Shown: in pieces, positions 44,706-56,872 of the stretch | Layout of the letters: each line of letters begins with the position of its first letter | How positions within the stretch are numbered: position 1 is the stretch's first letter | Assembly (NCBI GenBank): GCA_011037195.1 | Contig: JAAEAF010000277.1 | Location: 461,001-525,000, forward strand | Length of the DNA stretch: 64,000 nucleotides | Origin: Triatoma infestans | Lineage: Eukaryota; Arthropoda; Insecta; Hemiptera; Reduviidae | Reading direction: 5' to 3' | Notes under the pieces: model-generated | The model's input: only the letters and a program-made list of their open reading frames with translations | What the model was told of the DNA's origin: nothing | Database searches by the model: none | Program-made: the position numbers and the translations under genes

Positions 44706-44869
44706 TATTATATTAAAAAAACTGGTGTGACACACACACCACTTTCTCTTAATACAGTTCCATATAAAATTACAAATTTTCTTTAAATTTACGAAGATTT
44801 CTGGCAAAATTCATCAAACGAAAGTGCATCTTTACTGAATGTTTATTTTTTTCGTGATTTCCACAAGAA
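44706..44869 (+). repeat. Start fragment of the dominant element, cut by the Helitron
   Basis: It begins with actggtgtgacacacacacc, then ctttctcttaatac, and runs into one monomer. It is cut off near 44870 where Helitron-like sequence starts; monomer words (taaggttcgtatactaatac) resume directly after the Helitron 3' end at about 46597. Confidence 0.65.
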
Positions 44870-46591
44870 CATCACCAACTATTTATATATATAAACATTC
44901 AGCATCCGTATGTTTGTGGCCGCAAAACTCGAAAAGTAGTCGATGTATTGATTTGAAATTTTTACACAACGTTGCATTTCTATATAAGAATGTTAATATA
45001 TACCTTTTACTCGGAAGTTCCCACAGAAACGGGAAATTCCGAGCGTTTCGCGAGGTTGCCAGAAATAGACAGACTCAGACGCGTTGCGATTGTGGTGCGC
45101 TCTCTGAAACTCTTTCTCAACTACTTACAAGTACCTCTATTCCGAAATTCCCACGGATACGGGAAATTCCGAGCTAAAATCGTTCAAACGGCCATATTGC
45201 GTTAGCACTTGCTTCTTCAAGTATTGCTGCTACGTTGATGTAAGGAGGTAGAACAGCGCATTCAGCTCTTAAACTATCACTAAACATGCCCTTCACAGAA
45301 AACCCAACATTATAACATTTCTAAAACATCAGGAATGGGAAAGGTTCTTCGGGCGTGCAAAATCATTGTATGGGATGAGTTACAATGGCTCACAAGAAGT
45401 CATTGGAAGCATTAGACCATTCATTGAAAGACTTGCGAAATAATCAGGATCCATTTGGTAGAGCATTGGTGTTACTATCCGGTGACTTCAGGTAAGCGCT
45501 TCCAGTGATACCTCGCTCAACACCAGCTGATGAATTGCATGCCTGCTTGAAATATTCAACTCTTTGGAGCACAGTAAAAAAAAAATTAACAACGAATATG
45601 AGAGTTCAAGTTCAAAACGATCCAACAGCTGCCATATTTTCAAAACAATTACCCGAACTCGGTAACGGCGCTGCTCCTACAAATCCAGAAACGGGAAAAA
45701 CCACCTTCCCATCTAATTTCTGCAACATTGTACATTCAAAAGAAGAATTAGTAGTAGGCAAGGTATTCCAAAGCATCGAAACAAATTATCAAAATCCCGC
45801 ATGGTTAAGCGGAAGAGCATTCTAGCGGCTAAAAATGTCGACGTACTCGATATGAACAACATCATTCTAAACAGAATCGCAGGTGAAACAGTGACATAGA
45901 AATCCATTGACTCTGTGAGGGACCAAAGTGAAGTAGTGAATTTTCCAACGGAATTTGTTAATTCACTCGATGTTCCCGGATTACCGCCTGACATTCTAAA
46001 TTTGAAAACTGGAGTGCCAATTATATTACTCCGAAACATCAATCAGCCAAAGTTATGCAATGGAACACGATTAGTAGTTAAAAAATTGAAGAATAATCTA
46101 ATTGAAGCAACAATTCCCATTGGACCTCATAAAGGTGAAGACGTACTACTTCCAAGAATACCACTCATTTCGACAGTTAGGCCGTTCGAGTTCAAACGAC
46201 TTCAATTTCCAATACGTCTTGCGTTCGCTATGACTATCAATAAAGCGCAAGGACACACTTTGCAAGTGTGCGGTGTGAATTTAGAAAACGAATGCTTCTC
46301 TCAATGGGCACTTATATATCGCATGCTCCAGAGTCGGTAAACCATCTGATCTATATGTTTTTGCTGAAAACGGACAAACAAAAACTATAGTCCATTCACT
46401 AGCTTTACAATAAAAAAATACTTTCAGTTAAAAACATTTTTTCTTTCTTTCCTTTCAGTGCACAGCAACGCAAAGTAGGGTATTAAATTGAATGATGTGT
46501 TTCCTTGCTGAATCTGTGTTAACTATAATACTTCTATTTACTTACCTAAAAATCAGACTGAGCCGCAGCGAAGCGTGGCCGGGTTAGCTAG
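44870..46591 (+). mobile_element. Internally deleted Helitron
   Basis: The 3' terminus is typical of Helitrons: a GC-rich hairpin region (gccgcagcgaagcgtggcc, 46563-46580) followed by gggttag and CTAG (46588-46591) next to a host T. The left region (from about 44870, tatatatataaacattcagc then catccgtatgtttgtggcc) resembles Helitron 5' leaders, but I cannot place an exact 5' TC. It carries a C-terminal helicase remnant only; the Rep (HUH) domain and the helicase N-terminus are gone. It interrupts a copy of the dominant repeat, so it is the younger of the two. Confidence 0.8.
45200..46412 (+). pseudogene. Helitron PIF1-type helicase, C-terminal remnant
   Basis: Frames join to give SSIAAT and RTAHSALKLSLNMPF (about 45215-45300), then LLSGDFR (about 45475; motif III region, followed by an in-frame stop), and PVIPRSTPADELHACLKYST from 45500. 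The later segments are [20 protein letters not shown] and [20 protein letters not shown] (about 46210-46270), which are the helicase motifs V/VI of PIF1-family proteins. The expected end follows in a shifted frame: [30 protein letters not shown] and a stop at about 46410. Walker A is missing. Stops and at least three frameshifts make it dead. Confidence 0.85.
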
Positions 46592-46762
46592 TTTTTTATA
46601 AGGTTCGTATACTAATACCAACAAACATAAATACCTGTCACTTTTATTTGAAACATTTTCCGAGAAAATTAATTTTTTGGGGGAGTGGCGTATGTAATGT
46701 TCTCCTGTAAATTACATAATGTTCTCCTCTAAAATACTTCAACTACATATATGGTTTTCTTA

Positions 46763-46882
46763 CTTTCTCTTACTCCTAGTAAGAGGAAGTAAGGTAATCG
46801 TGTCAAATTTTCGATATCGAGTTTTGGGAAATATCCGTTTTGAGGTCCTCTGAGTCCAAAAAAGTGATTTTTAGCAAATGGC

Positions 46883-46917
<35 letters not shown>

Positions 46918-47760
46918 CAGCATAGCTCAAAAACGAAAAACCGTAGAAAGTTGAAACTCGATATTCCGTTTAGGTATCACCATGGGCTCTGACAATACGT
47001 TCTCAGTCAAAATTCCTCAACCGGAAGTACCACTTTACTAGTTTTTTTTTTTACGTTTTTGCGATTTTCTCAAAAATGGCTCCGACGATTTTCTTTAAAC
47101 TTGGTATATCAACTACAAAGAGCTACAACTTCTATTTGAAACATTTCACCGGGAAAATTCATTTAAGGGCAATTTTGGGGGAGGGATGGGGTCAGGTTTT
47201 CATCTAAAGTGCTATTTCAGTTTATTAGACAATTCTGCCTTCTTAATAATGTTAATTAGAATTAAACATGTTGTTGAAATTCCGAGTTTGAAAAATCGGA
47301 TAACCGGAAGTGCATTTATTTTAACACTTTACTCAATGAATTCTTCACTTTTTCGTGATTTTCTCTAAAATCGCTGTAACGATATTCTTGAAACTGCATA
47401 TATAAACTAAACATGCAAATATCTACATCTTTTATTTAAAACATTTGTCTGGGAAAATTCATTTAAGGGCACTTTTATGGGAGGGGTGGGGTTACAGCTT
47501 TCTCTGAATTGCTATCATTTGTGTGTCCGTGATGATTGTACAATTCTATCATCCAAACAAAATTAATTAGAAATAAATAGATGGCCAAAATTCCGAGTTT
47601 TAAGGAAAATAGTAAACCGGAAGTGCGCTTTTACTGGACAGTTTTTTTCAATTTTCGACGAATTTCGTTAAATTTGGTACACAAACAAATTATAACATTT
47701 GTCGATTATAATTTTGAGAACAGGAGTAAGAGAAAGTTGTGTGAGTGTTTCACACCAGAT
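46763..47760 (-). mobile_element. Full-length (1.0 kb) copy of the dominant element
   Basis: The mirror image of 11895-12893. CTTTCTCTTACTCC at 46763-46776 is the exact inverse of GGAGTAAGAGAAAG at 47723-47736. The hairpin GTGTGA-GTGTT-TCACAC is at 47739-47755 and the element ends CCAGA at 47760. accggaagt marks lie at about 47020, 47303 and 47617 (spacings near 283 and 314), and a (GT)n tract at 46886-46914. Both terminal structures and the internal order agree with the + strand copy, which fixes the element boundaries. Confidence 0.75.
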
Positions 47761-48560
47761 TTTCACCAGATAGATAATAAAAGTACCCAATAGGAGCATT
47801 GATAGAATTCCAAATTTGTAGAAAATCGGTTAAGCGGAAGTATCATTTTATAGAATAGGTGCGATTTTTTCAGTTAATTTAGAATTTTCTCTAAAATAGT
47901 TACAATGATTTTCTTTTTAAACTTGGAATGCTTGCTGAATAGATAGAAACGTATCACTTTTATTTGAAACAATGATTTCTCGGGTGCTGTTTGTGGTCCT
48001 GACAGTCAGTTTGAATTTAAATATGCACAAGCTTTGTTAATTTTGACATAAAGCGCTCCCCAAATAAGGCTGCTCAAGGTATACTAGTAAATTCCCCACC
48101 ACCATTTCTATGGCCAGCCCAACTAAACATTATAACATTGTAATTTTAAAGAATATTTCTTGCTTAAATTGGAATAAATTGAGTAAGAGAAAGTTGTGTT
48201 AAGTGTTTCATACCAGATTATACAACTTTCAATTTGAGATATTTTTTTAATTTTTTTTTAGTTTTTTTTGGAATTTTCACGAAAACATCTACAACATTTT
48301 CTCTATATCCAGAAATTTATTTTAGAGGAATCTGGATGTTTGGTTTGAAATGTTATTGAGTTTTGTTCACTGTTATGGGTGCTGTCCTTTGGACTTTATC
48401 ACCTGTTGGTGAATAGTTCCAATCCATTACCTGTATGTTTATTTTAGAGCAACTAAGGACAGTTTTATCTTTTAAAAGAAAATTTATCTATTTCATTGTA
48501 AATTGTATTGATTGCAATAAAGTGTATTAGTGTTTCCATACCAGATTGTTTTTTCCTTTT
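47761..48560 (-). repeat. Two further partial copies of the dominant element
   Basis: Distal ends lie at about 48180-48220 (gagtaagagaaagttgtgtt, ttcataccagatt) and, degraded, at about 48510-48550. The 48005-48140 part carries the extra module shared with 29410-29540. Confidence 0.55.
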
Positions 48561-49685
48561 AATTTTCAAAGAGTTTAAATAATTAAAGAATCATCTTATG
48601 TTAATATATGTTGCCATACAGTTAATACGTAATAATCTTTCTGTTTACAAGTTAATTTCTCTGTTAATGATATGGTAACGACACACTCATTTGTCAGCCA
48701 GTTTAATAGTTTTTTTATTTATATAGATATAATATATTATATATATATTTATTTAGTCAACACGTTTTATTTGTAAAGGTTATTATTCTTTAATCATTCA
48801 TTTGTAGTAAAATGTACCTTGGTCTTCTTTTTTATTTATTTATCACTATTGTTGTATAAGAGAAGAGTTGTGTTATCTCTTTTGTAAATATAAGATATGG
48901 TATTTGTCCTTTGTTATATAAACATATAGGTGGCGAGTATATGTAACTTTTACCGTATTGAATCAATAATTCTCTTACATTCTCTACTTCTGTTTAAGAG
49001 TAACTTTCGAAATCGTGCTTTTCATCGGGCAATATTAAGTAAGTGTTAAGTGGCTCTGAATATGAAAAAGTGTTTTAGAAATTGTGAAACACTCTAAGTG
49101 TGTGTGTGAGTGAACATTTCACGTGGCCCACCAATGTTGTTACTTCCAAGTTCATATTTTTTTATTTTTACGTGTAATTTTAATTTTAGTATAAATCACG
49201 TAATAATAGTAGGAGCATGGCCGCTCTTACTTTCTTGTTTTGTATGCCTAAACTTGATAGAAAAAGGGTATTCTAAATTAGCTTACAGAGAAGGTATCGC
49301 GAGGGAAACAGCTTGAGTGTATAATCATAGAATGAGATTTTTTTAACAGTAAGAGTCAATCAATGTTTGTTTCAAGCAGTAATTTATTTTCAGCCAATCA
49401 AGTTTTAGGAAACGGAGCCTCGCCTAAATATAAAAGTTTCATCAGATTTAGGAAGTCACTGAATTTACTTTCTAATTTCTTATTTATCTCTTATTTTATA
49501 TTAGTATTTATTATTTATTTAAATATTAATAACTAATAAAATATTAACCTACTAGTAACTTTAAACACTAAAAGCATCACATAAAATAGGTATGACGAAA
49601 TTGAAAAAAATTATCAAATTTCTTTTACTTTTTATGATGAATGATTTTGTTTGTACTTTGAATTAAATTCTCGCTTTTTAACGTT
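48561..49685. other. Unassigned AT-rich stretch
   Basis: No gene recognised. Short (TA)n tracts lie near 48730-48750. Confidence 0.4.
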
Positions 49686-50249
49686 TTTTATTAAAAAAAA
49701 ATCTAAAATCTGGTGTGAAACACTCACAAAACTTTTTCTTAACACCAATTTACACAATTTATTTATAAATAACTAATTTTCAATTTATCATTGTAAATTA
49801 ACTTTCACAGAATAAAAGTAAATAGGTCTCTGTACATACAGATTTTGTAGTTAAATCGTTTTTTTTTTTTTGGAGTAAATCAAAGAAAACTGAGAGCAAA
49901 AAAAAACTGTTCAAAAAAACCAACTCCAGTCGTCAACCGATTTTTTTTCAATCTTGGAATTTTGACAACATATTTAATTCTAATTATTAGTATTTAGATG
50001 AAGGAATCGTATTATGTACTAAAATGACCCTTCAGAGGAAAGGATAACCCCATAAATAAACCCCACCATAACCATAAGCCCTCTTAAATGAATTTTCCTG
50101 GAGTAATGTTTCAAATAGCTCTCACAAGAAAATCGCAGCTAACTGAAAAATCCATTCAGTAAAGTGGTACTTTACTGATAACAGGAACCCTGTCGGATCC
50201 CATTGTGATATCCAAACAAAATTTAGTTCGAACTTTCTGCAAATTTTCG

Positions 50250-50287
<38 letters not shown>

Positions 50288-50780
50288 GAGAGAGAGAGAG
50301 AGAGATATATATCAATTTGTAGAAACCACTATTTCTTTGGGTTATGCTTTCCTCTAATGTGCTACTTTATAATATGATTCTTATCATTTATATAATATTA
50401 ATGAGAATTAAATATGTTGCCAAGATTCCGGGATTTAAGAAAATCGGTTGACAAGAATTACGACTTTAAACCAATAGTTTTTTCAGTTTCTGCGATTTTC
50501 TTCATAAAAACCTTACATTTTTCATTAAACTTGGTATACTAACTATTAATACAGTGACCTATCACTTTTGGTTAAAAGTTTTTTCGAAAAATTCATTTAA
50601 GGGGGGAGGGAGTTATGCTTTCTTCAAAAAAAGTCGATTTATTGAGTTTAGATCATCCCCCATTCATGAAAATTGAAGACGATCGATCAGACAGTAAGTT
50701 TGAAGAGAATTTAGTCAATAATGACTAAGTAAATTCGAGAGAGTTGTGTGAGTGTTGGTCATCAGATGTTTTAAACTTAT
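49686..50780. repeat. Copies of the dominant element, plus then minus
   Basis: The start aaatctggtgtgaaacactc, then acaaaactttttcttaacac, lies at 49698-49745. Plus-oriented monomers run to an (AC)n tract at 50253-50283 followed by (AG)n to 50305. Minus-oriented monomers then run to a degraded distal end (gagagagttgtgtgagtgtt) at about 50737-50770. Confidence 0.6.
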
Positions 50781-51590
50781 TATATTTATAAATTAGCGAA
50801 ATAAGGTTGTAAAAGAGAGAAAAAAGTTTCGACTATTTAATTGTTAGATATTATCTGTTGTAAAAATATATGTTTATGTGTGACGGTGGTTAATGCTATT
50901 GGCGGAGTTGCGCAAGGTAGTAGGGTCGCGAGGAATGCGCGCATCTACGCTAGGCCAGTCTTTTCATGAATGGCATCCAGCTAGTGTCTCGGTTTAATTA
51001 TTGTTTTTTCTAAATAATTTTTTGTGTCACATAGTTTTTCTAGATAAAATGTAGGTTAATTATTTTTCAAATGATTTTGAAGAAAGAAAGAACGAAGGGG
51101 GGCAGTGTTATGTGTTGCGCGGAGAAATGGTTTCTGATATATAGATTATTATGAAGTGTGTCCCTACCACCCCTACTCCACGATGATGTATATATGTTAA
51201 GGAGGGGCACCTGGCATGGCCACGTGACTGCTCCCCACTACTGAGATACCCCATTCTGCGTGCCGCTGTTATCTTGCCAACAAAAACTCTCCTCTCTCAC
51301 TCTCTGTTATTACTCTGTTTCTCTCCCTCTCTCTCTCAGTCTACGAATCTGCGGCATAGTATCTCTCTGTCGTGTCCATCTTCCTCGTTCTATCTACCTC
51401 CTCTCTCATACACATACTGTTTTGTATATATGTGTGTCTTCCTTCAGTTATCTTTTCGTCCGCCGGTTATACGTTAATATATTATTAATACAAATATAGT
51501 TGTGTTATTTCTGTTTTTTTTTTTTGCTGTTTCTTTTTATGTTTACTTTGTGTGTATCTATCTTTCTCTTTCAATTTAGCTTGAGATGAA
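50781..51590 (+). promoter_or_regulatory. Upstream region and CT-rich leader of the 51591 gene
   Basis: A CpG-containing patch lies at 50885-50965. A strongly CT-rich stretch at 51283-51410 includes TCAGT (51336-51340), a possible arthropod initiator. Further pyrimidine-rich sequence runs up to 51578, where tttctctttcaatttag forms a good splice acceptor, so the exon probably starts at 51580. An out-of-frame ATG at 51586 opens an 8-codon frame that overlaps the main start. None of this proves a promoter. Confidence 0.3.
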
Positions 51591-52562
51591 ATGGAGGAAG
51601 AAGAGGCAGTAGCTAAGTCACCCAGACTTATAGGTATATCTAGTCCTAAAACATGGGATCAGTGGATAAAAAAAGAACCCTCCATAGAAGGAGAATCACC
51701 AACAGAAGAAAACAAACAAGTCTCGTCTCAGCAGCAGCAAGAAGAAGAAGAAGAAAACAAAGAATTAATCCGGACAACTACACCAACAATTACAGTGACA
51801 ACGCAAGTGGAAGAAGCAGAGCCAACAAAAGTAAAGAAAGAAAACGATGACGAAGAAGAAGTGGTGATTGTGGAAGAAGCCAGTGTTGGTGGTAGGAATG
51901 ATGTTAAAGTGTCCATAGTTGAACATAAAAGTTTAAATACAATAATCGAAGAAGAACCGGACGCTAAGGAAACACTACCAGAGCCGGCAAAACCAAAAAG
52001 TCAATCGGTTAGAATAAAATTAGACGAAGATACACCAAAAGTCATAATTAAAAATACCAGGTTTAAAGTAATACCAGCTGTGGATGTATGGGAGCCAAAA
52101 GCTAATGAAGAGATTGTATGCGCTGGTGATCCGATGACCATGATTGAAAGTCATCTAAATCAGTTGACCATGGTGGAAAGTCAGTTGAAAAAACTAAGCA
52201 AAGACACGGAAGCGTTAAAAATGAAACCATTAAAATTGGATTTAGACGATGATAATAGGAAAAGTGGTAGTAGGGGACATGAAAAGGGAAAACTGGGATG
52301 GTTGTCCATTTTTAAAAAGAAACCAACTACACCGCCTGGCGGTCCTGCGATGGCTCCACCGTCTTCGTCGGTGAAAAGAAGTGGTCCTCAGCCGGTGAGG
52401 ACGCAACGTGGTGGTGCCTCTTCGTCGTCAACGGCGGCCGCTGCTGCTTCTACAGCACATCACCAATATTCTTCAAAAAATACGTCAGGAGCTAAAAGAA
52501 GTATGATGCATTCAGTCGCTAACCAGCATCATCATCATCACCATCTCCGGGTGGTCTTACAG
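51591..52562 (+). CDS. First coding exon of a host gene, acidic low-complexity protein (324 codons), unidentified
   Basis: The start is supported by an in-frame TGA at 51582-51584, just after a credible splice acceptor (51578-51579). The exon ends at 52562 in a phase-0 donor (acag|gtaaat); reading on gives only eight more codons before a stop. Residues 1-95 are Glu-rich (EEEE at 2-5, QQQQEEEEE at 47-55). Residues 182-202 hold two similar 11-mers, MTMIESHLNQL and LTMVESQLKKL, which could form a short coiled coil. Residues 221-275 are basic with GWLSIFKKKP. Residues 276-288 are Ser/Ala-rich and HHHHHH is at 313-318. There is no signal peptide, membrane segment or enzyme motif. I do not recognise the family. 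Trinucleotide-like runs may vary in length between individuals. Confidence 0.7.
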
Positions 52563-52840
52563 GTAAATTTTTATCGTTATAATTATTAAACTGTAATTCG
52601 ATATTATTCTTGTGAACACAAATAGCTGATAACATTCTTAACTCTTATTATTATTATTATTATTATCATTGTTAAGCTTATCATTAAAGCATTGACAAAA
52701 TACTCGACACAAATTTCATTCAAAATTACTGTTTGGTGGGGTATAAAGAAATTAATTAATTGAAAATAATTAAATAAATATTTTCTCATCATTAGAGATC
52801 CATACAGTTATTGGATCTTTTGAAAAATTGTGCAGCTAAT
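52563..52840 (+). other. Start of a probable long intron
   Basis: It begins with the donor gtaaat. It contains an (ATT)n tract at 52646-52668. No acceptor-plus-exon combination that continues the 51591 gene is recognised before the window ends. Confidence 0.4.
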
Positions 52841-53665
52841 GAGAGTTAAAGAGGAAGTATTGCGATCCTGTCGAATGAAGTATTGCGATCCTGTCTAATT
52901 TTCAATATTATTTTCACCGGAATACAGTTTCGAGGTTCCCAGAATCCGAAAAAGTGGATTTTCGAAATTGGTTTGTGGGTATATGTGGTCAGTATAACTT
53001 TTAAAAAAAGTAAAAACACGGAAAATTATAGAAAATTCAAACTTGATATTTCGTTTATGCTCTAGCAGGCAGTAAAGGTTTAGGCTGGATTTTTTTTTTA
53101 CTTTTTTGCGGTTTTCTTGAAAACGACCCCAATGACTTTTCTTTAAACTTGGTATTGGAAAATTTGGTCCTTGAAAAATACATTTTAGGCAAGTTTTGAG
53201 ACCAATGGTTATGTTAGGATTTCCTCTAAAGTGCTATTTCCGTATATTATCAGATCATATGAAGTAAATATGTTGCCATAATACCGAGTTTGTAGAAAAT
53301 CGGTTGCCTGGAATTGCTATATTACTGGAAAGGTTTCCCATTTTCTTGTTCTTTCTCGACAAAAATGCCGACCAATTTCTCTGAACGGTATATAGAAAAC
53401 CGCACACGTATATATACACCAATAATTTTCATAGGTAACCTTTTTATAGATTTCTAGGAAAGTTCTAGCGGGACTTGGTGGTAGGTAGGTAATGATGATA
53501 CCGTCAGTTGTCGTTATTAGTATAGGTTATCCACTTAGCTTACATGTAATGTTGATGCTATTTAAAGTTAGTAAAAATGGCAAGTTTGAAGGAAACTGGC
53601 CCATAATAACTACGTCAATTGCAGTAAAGTGAAAAGTCGTGTATCAATGTTTCACATCAGATTTT
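52841..53665 (-). repeat. Partial copy of the dominant element
   Basis: The end block gaggaagtattgcgatcctg is duplicated in tandem (about 52851-52894). The copy runs through minus-oriented monomers to the distal end cagtaaagtgaaaagtcgtg, ttcacatcagatt at about 53622-53665. Confidence 0.6.
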
Positions 53666-53965
53666 TTGTATTTTATTTTCCTTTTCAATTATACATTCAT
53701 TTTCAATTATAGTTGAGTGCCGCCGATTGATAGAAAATTGAGATTTCGTCACCTATAATCTCAAGTGGTCTCGATGAGATATTAGTTAAATTTTGTAGAT
53801 GGCAATATTATTGAATTATAGTTTATAAATGAAATCTTTTACTTTCATTAGAAATACTTTCTTTTGAAATGTTGGGTGCGACGTTTAAACCCGATCCTCT
53901 GCAGTTGATAACTTATATATTGATGATATAGTTGAGTTGATATGATCACTTATAGTAAGTATTGT
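53666..53965. other. Unassigned AT-rich stretch
   Basis: Nothing recognised. Confidence 0.35.
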
Positions 53966-54800
53966 GAAAATCTGGTGTGAAACACTCACACGACTTTCTC
54001 TTACACACATTTAAGTGACATATTTTCTTCAAATTTGCAATTTTTACTAAATATTTACTTGTCTTCAGTTTTATACCAATGGGTGAACCATAAACTTAAT
54101 AAATAAACTAACTTTTTTCAGATAAACGTAACCTCCTCCCAACCACCAAAAGTTCATTTACTGAATTTCTCGGGGAAAGAAAAACATGAAACAAAAGTGA
54201 TAGGCCTCTATATTTATAGCTAGCATAACAAAAATAATTAAACCCGTCTGTGCTTTTGTGGAGAAAAGCAGAAAACTGAAAAAAAAAGAAAAAAAAGTTC
54301 AATAAAAACGCATTTCTGGTCCACCTGTTTTCATCAAACTCGGAATTTCAACAACATATTTAATTCTAATTAATATTATTTAAATTATAGAATTGTATAA
54401 TATACTAAAATAGCACTTTAGAAGAAAACATATCCCCCAACCGTTCCTCTAGAGCCCTCTTAAATGAATTTACATGGAGAATTATTTGAGCCAAAAGTTG
54501 TAGCTCATTATATATACATATTGTAGCTCACATACCAAGTTTAAAGAAAATTGTGGGGGAGTTCAAGAAAATCGCAAAGGGTTGATTGATTTTGACCAAA
54601 ACCTTCGGGTCAGATTCGGTGATGGTAACTAAATGGAAACTCTACTATTTTACGTTTTTGAGATATTTTGTCCACACGCGCATATATATACACACACACA
54701 CACACCACTGTCATGTAGAAGAAAGTAAAATTGTCCTTTGCTATGGAGTGTCTTTGTGTGTGTGTGTGTGTGTGTGTGTGAGAGATTTAGGTTCTCACCT
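53966..54800 (+). repeat. Copy of the dominant element with start hairpin
   Basis: The start aaaatctggtgtgaaacact, cacacgactttctcttacac lies at 53967-54007. Plus-oriented monomers and an (AC)n tract follow at 54688-54706. A (GT)n tract at 54756-54780 belongs to flanking or rearranged sequence, so the end of the copy is unclear. Confidence 0.6.
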
Positions 54801-56130
54801 GCCTGCCATCACGGGGGACGCGAAGGTTTCAGTCAAGGTTTCGGTAACACCGAAGGAATGCCTATTATCTCTTTCTGTTTTGCTATAGTTTTTCCGGGGT
54901 GGGGAGTGGGGGATTGATTTTTGAAGCTTGTGGGTAGCCTAGCAACGTACTCATATAGTAGTTTTCCTCTAAAAGCAATTGCAGTTTTCATAAATTGTTT
55001 TTCATATGATTCTGTAGAAGCCTAGATATTAAATTTTTCCTCTCAAGTTACATAACATTTTTGTGGCTTGATGGGAAGCCTGGTAGTATACAATGTAATC
55101 ACATTCAGGGTACCCAATAAATAAAGGCTAAATTAAACATTTAGTAAATTTCCAAGTTTGGTTCCTTTTTTCTAACCCTTCTTTTTAAAAAATATTGATT
55201 TAATTTCCTGTTTTGTTGCCCTCACGGTGAGAGAAAATTTTTTTTGGAGAATATTCTCCAGGATGTGGATCTTATTCATTTAACCGGAAATTGAAATCTT
55301 ATTTCGGAATTTCTCAGAAAGGGCTCACATATTTTGTTTGAATTTGGTATACGATACTTAAGTTTTGTCAACTTTTATTTCTGAAAAGTTCCGTCCACTG
55401 AAGTATAATCTTCAGCAGAATTCTGTAAGCGTCACTTGGAAATTAAATTTGCAATAAAAATCCCAACTTTGAAGAAAATTTGGCAATAAAAATTTTAAAG
55501 CGAGCGAATTAGTAAAAAGGAATTTGCGGTATATGTGCATATATTGTTTTGTTCATAGAGCAGTGCGCTATCTGTGGAAGAGTCCTTGATTAAGAAAAAA
55601 CCGCGCTGCGTATTGTTGGTAAATTAATGTTATTATTTACGATGAACCACACTTCACATGACCTTGATGACGAACTGATTTGTATCATCTCACAAAGTGG
55701 AATTTTTCCATTATTCTTGTTGTTCTCGTTGTTAGCAACCTTAAAAAAAAGTACTGTTTTTTATTATTAATATTTTACAAAGACAAAAGTATTAATTAAA
55801 AAAAATGTCAATAAAATTGTGTACCCCAAGTTTTAATTAATTTGTTTGCTCCCCTTCTATTGCGCCCAGTTCTGTAACGTCACTTATATAATATTGTGTT
55901 TTGGCTTCATGCCCGCATAGTTATTCCGTTTGCCATACAAATAGTAACTAACAGGAGGAGGAAAAAACTATAGTTATTATGCATTGTAATGTTTTTGTAC
56001 ACATGGCTTTTTCATCTTTACAGCTGTAAGTGCAAAGAACAATGGTCAATTAACTAGCCAAGTTTACCATTCCTGACACTAGGGGAAAAAAGGAACAAAA
56101 TCTGTTGTGAAATAGTTATCCTACAAAAAA
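54801..56130. other. Mostly unassigned stretch
   Basis: Scattered words of the dominant element occur near 55280-55500 (minus orientation). No gene is recognised. Confidence 0.4.
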
Positions 56131-56872
56131 AAAAATCTGATGTGAACATTCACACAACTTTCTCTTACACCAGTTTTCAAAATGTAATTAATAAACTTTT
56201 TAATAGTTAGTACACCAAATTTAATGAAATTCGTCGGTGTTTTTATGGAGAAAATCGCAAAAACTAAAAAAACTATTCAGTAAAAACATACTTCCGGTTC
56301 TGATTTGTTTCAGACTCTGAATTACAACAATATATTTAGTTCTATTTAATATTATTTATATGATAGAATTGTGTAATAAACTGAAATAGCACAGAGGAGA
56401 ACCTAACCCCATCCCTCCCCCAAAATTGCCCTTATTAAATGCATTTACCCGGAAAAATGTTTCAAATAAAAATTGTAGATCTTTGTAGATGTAGTTGATA
56501 TATAAAGTTCAAAGAAAGTTGTTGGAGCAATTTTCGAGAAAATCGCAAAAATGTGAAAAAACATTCAATTAATTGGACTTCCGGTTGAGGTATTTTGACA
56601 GGTGTCGAATCTCAGGTGGCCTAAACGGAATATCAAGTTTGAACTTTCTGCGACTTTTCATTTATGGGCTATACTGTTCACATACATACATACCTCCCAT
56701 ACATACCTACCCTACATACATACCATACCATACATACATACCATACACACACACACAGACCAATAGAAACCACTTTTTTGGACCAGGGGACCTCAAAACG
56801 GATATTTCCGGTGAAAACTCAACATCGAAAATTTGGTACGGTTACAATATTTCTCTTACTAGAGAAAGTAAT
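56131..56872 (+). mobile_element. 0.74 kb copy of the dominant element, both ends present
   Basis: It starts with aaaatctgatgtgaacattc, acacaactttctcttacacc and ends with ggtacggttacaatattt, ctcttactagagaaagtaa. Two acttccgg marks lie at about 56289 and 56577 (spacing near 288), one fewer than in the 1.0 kb copies. The CA tract is replaced by CATA-rich repeats at 56683-56757. The plus-strand open frames across it are shadows. Confidence 0.7.

Noticed and set aside
44839..45205. 112- and 77-codon ORFs as genes
   Set aside because: They lie in the non-coding 5' part of the deleted Helitron and have no recognisable protein similarity.
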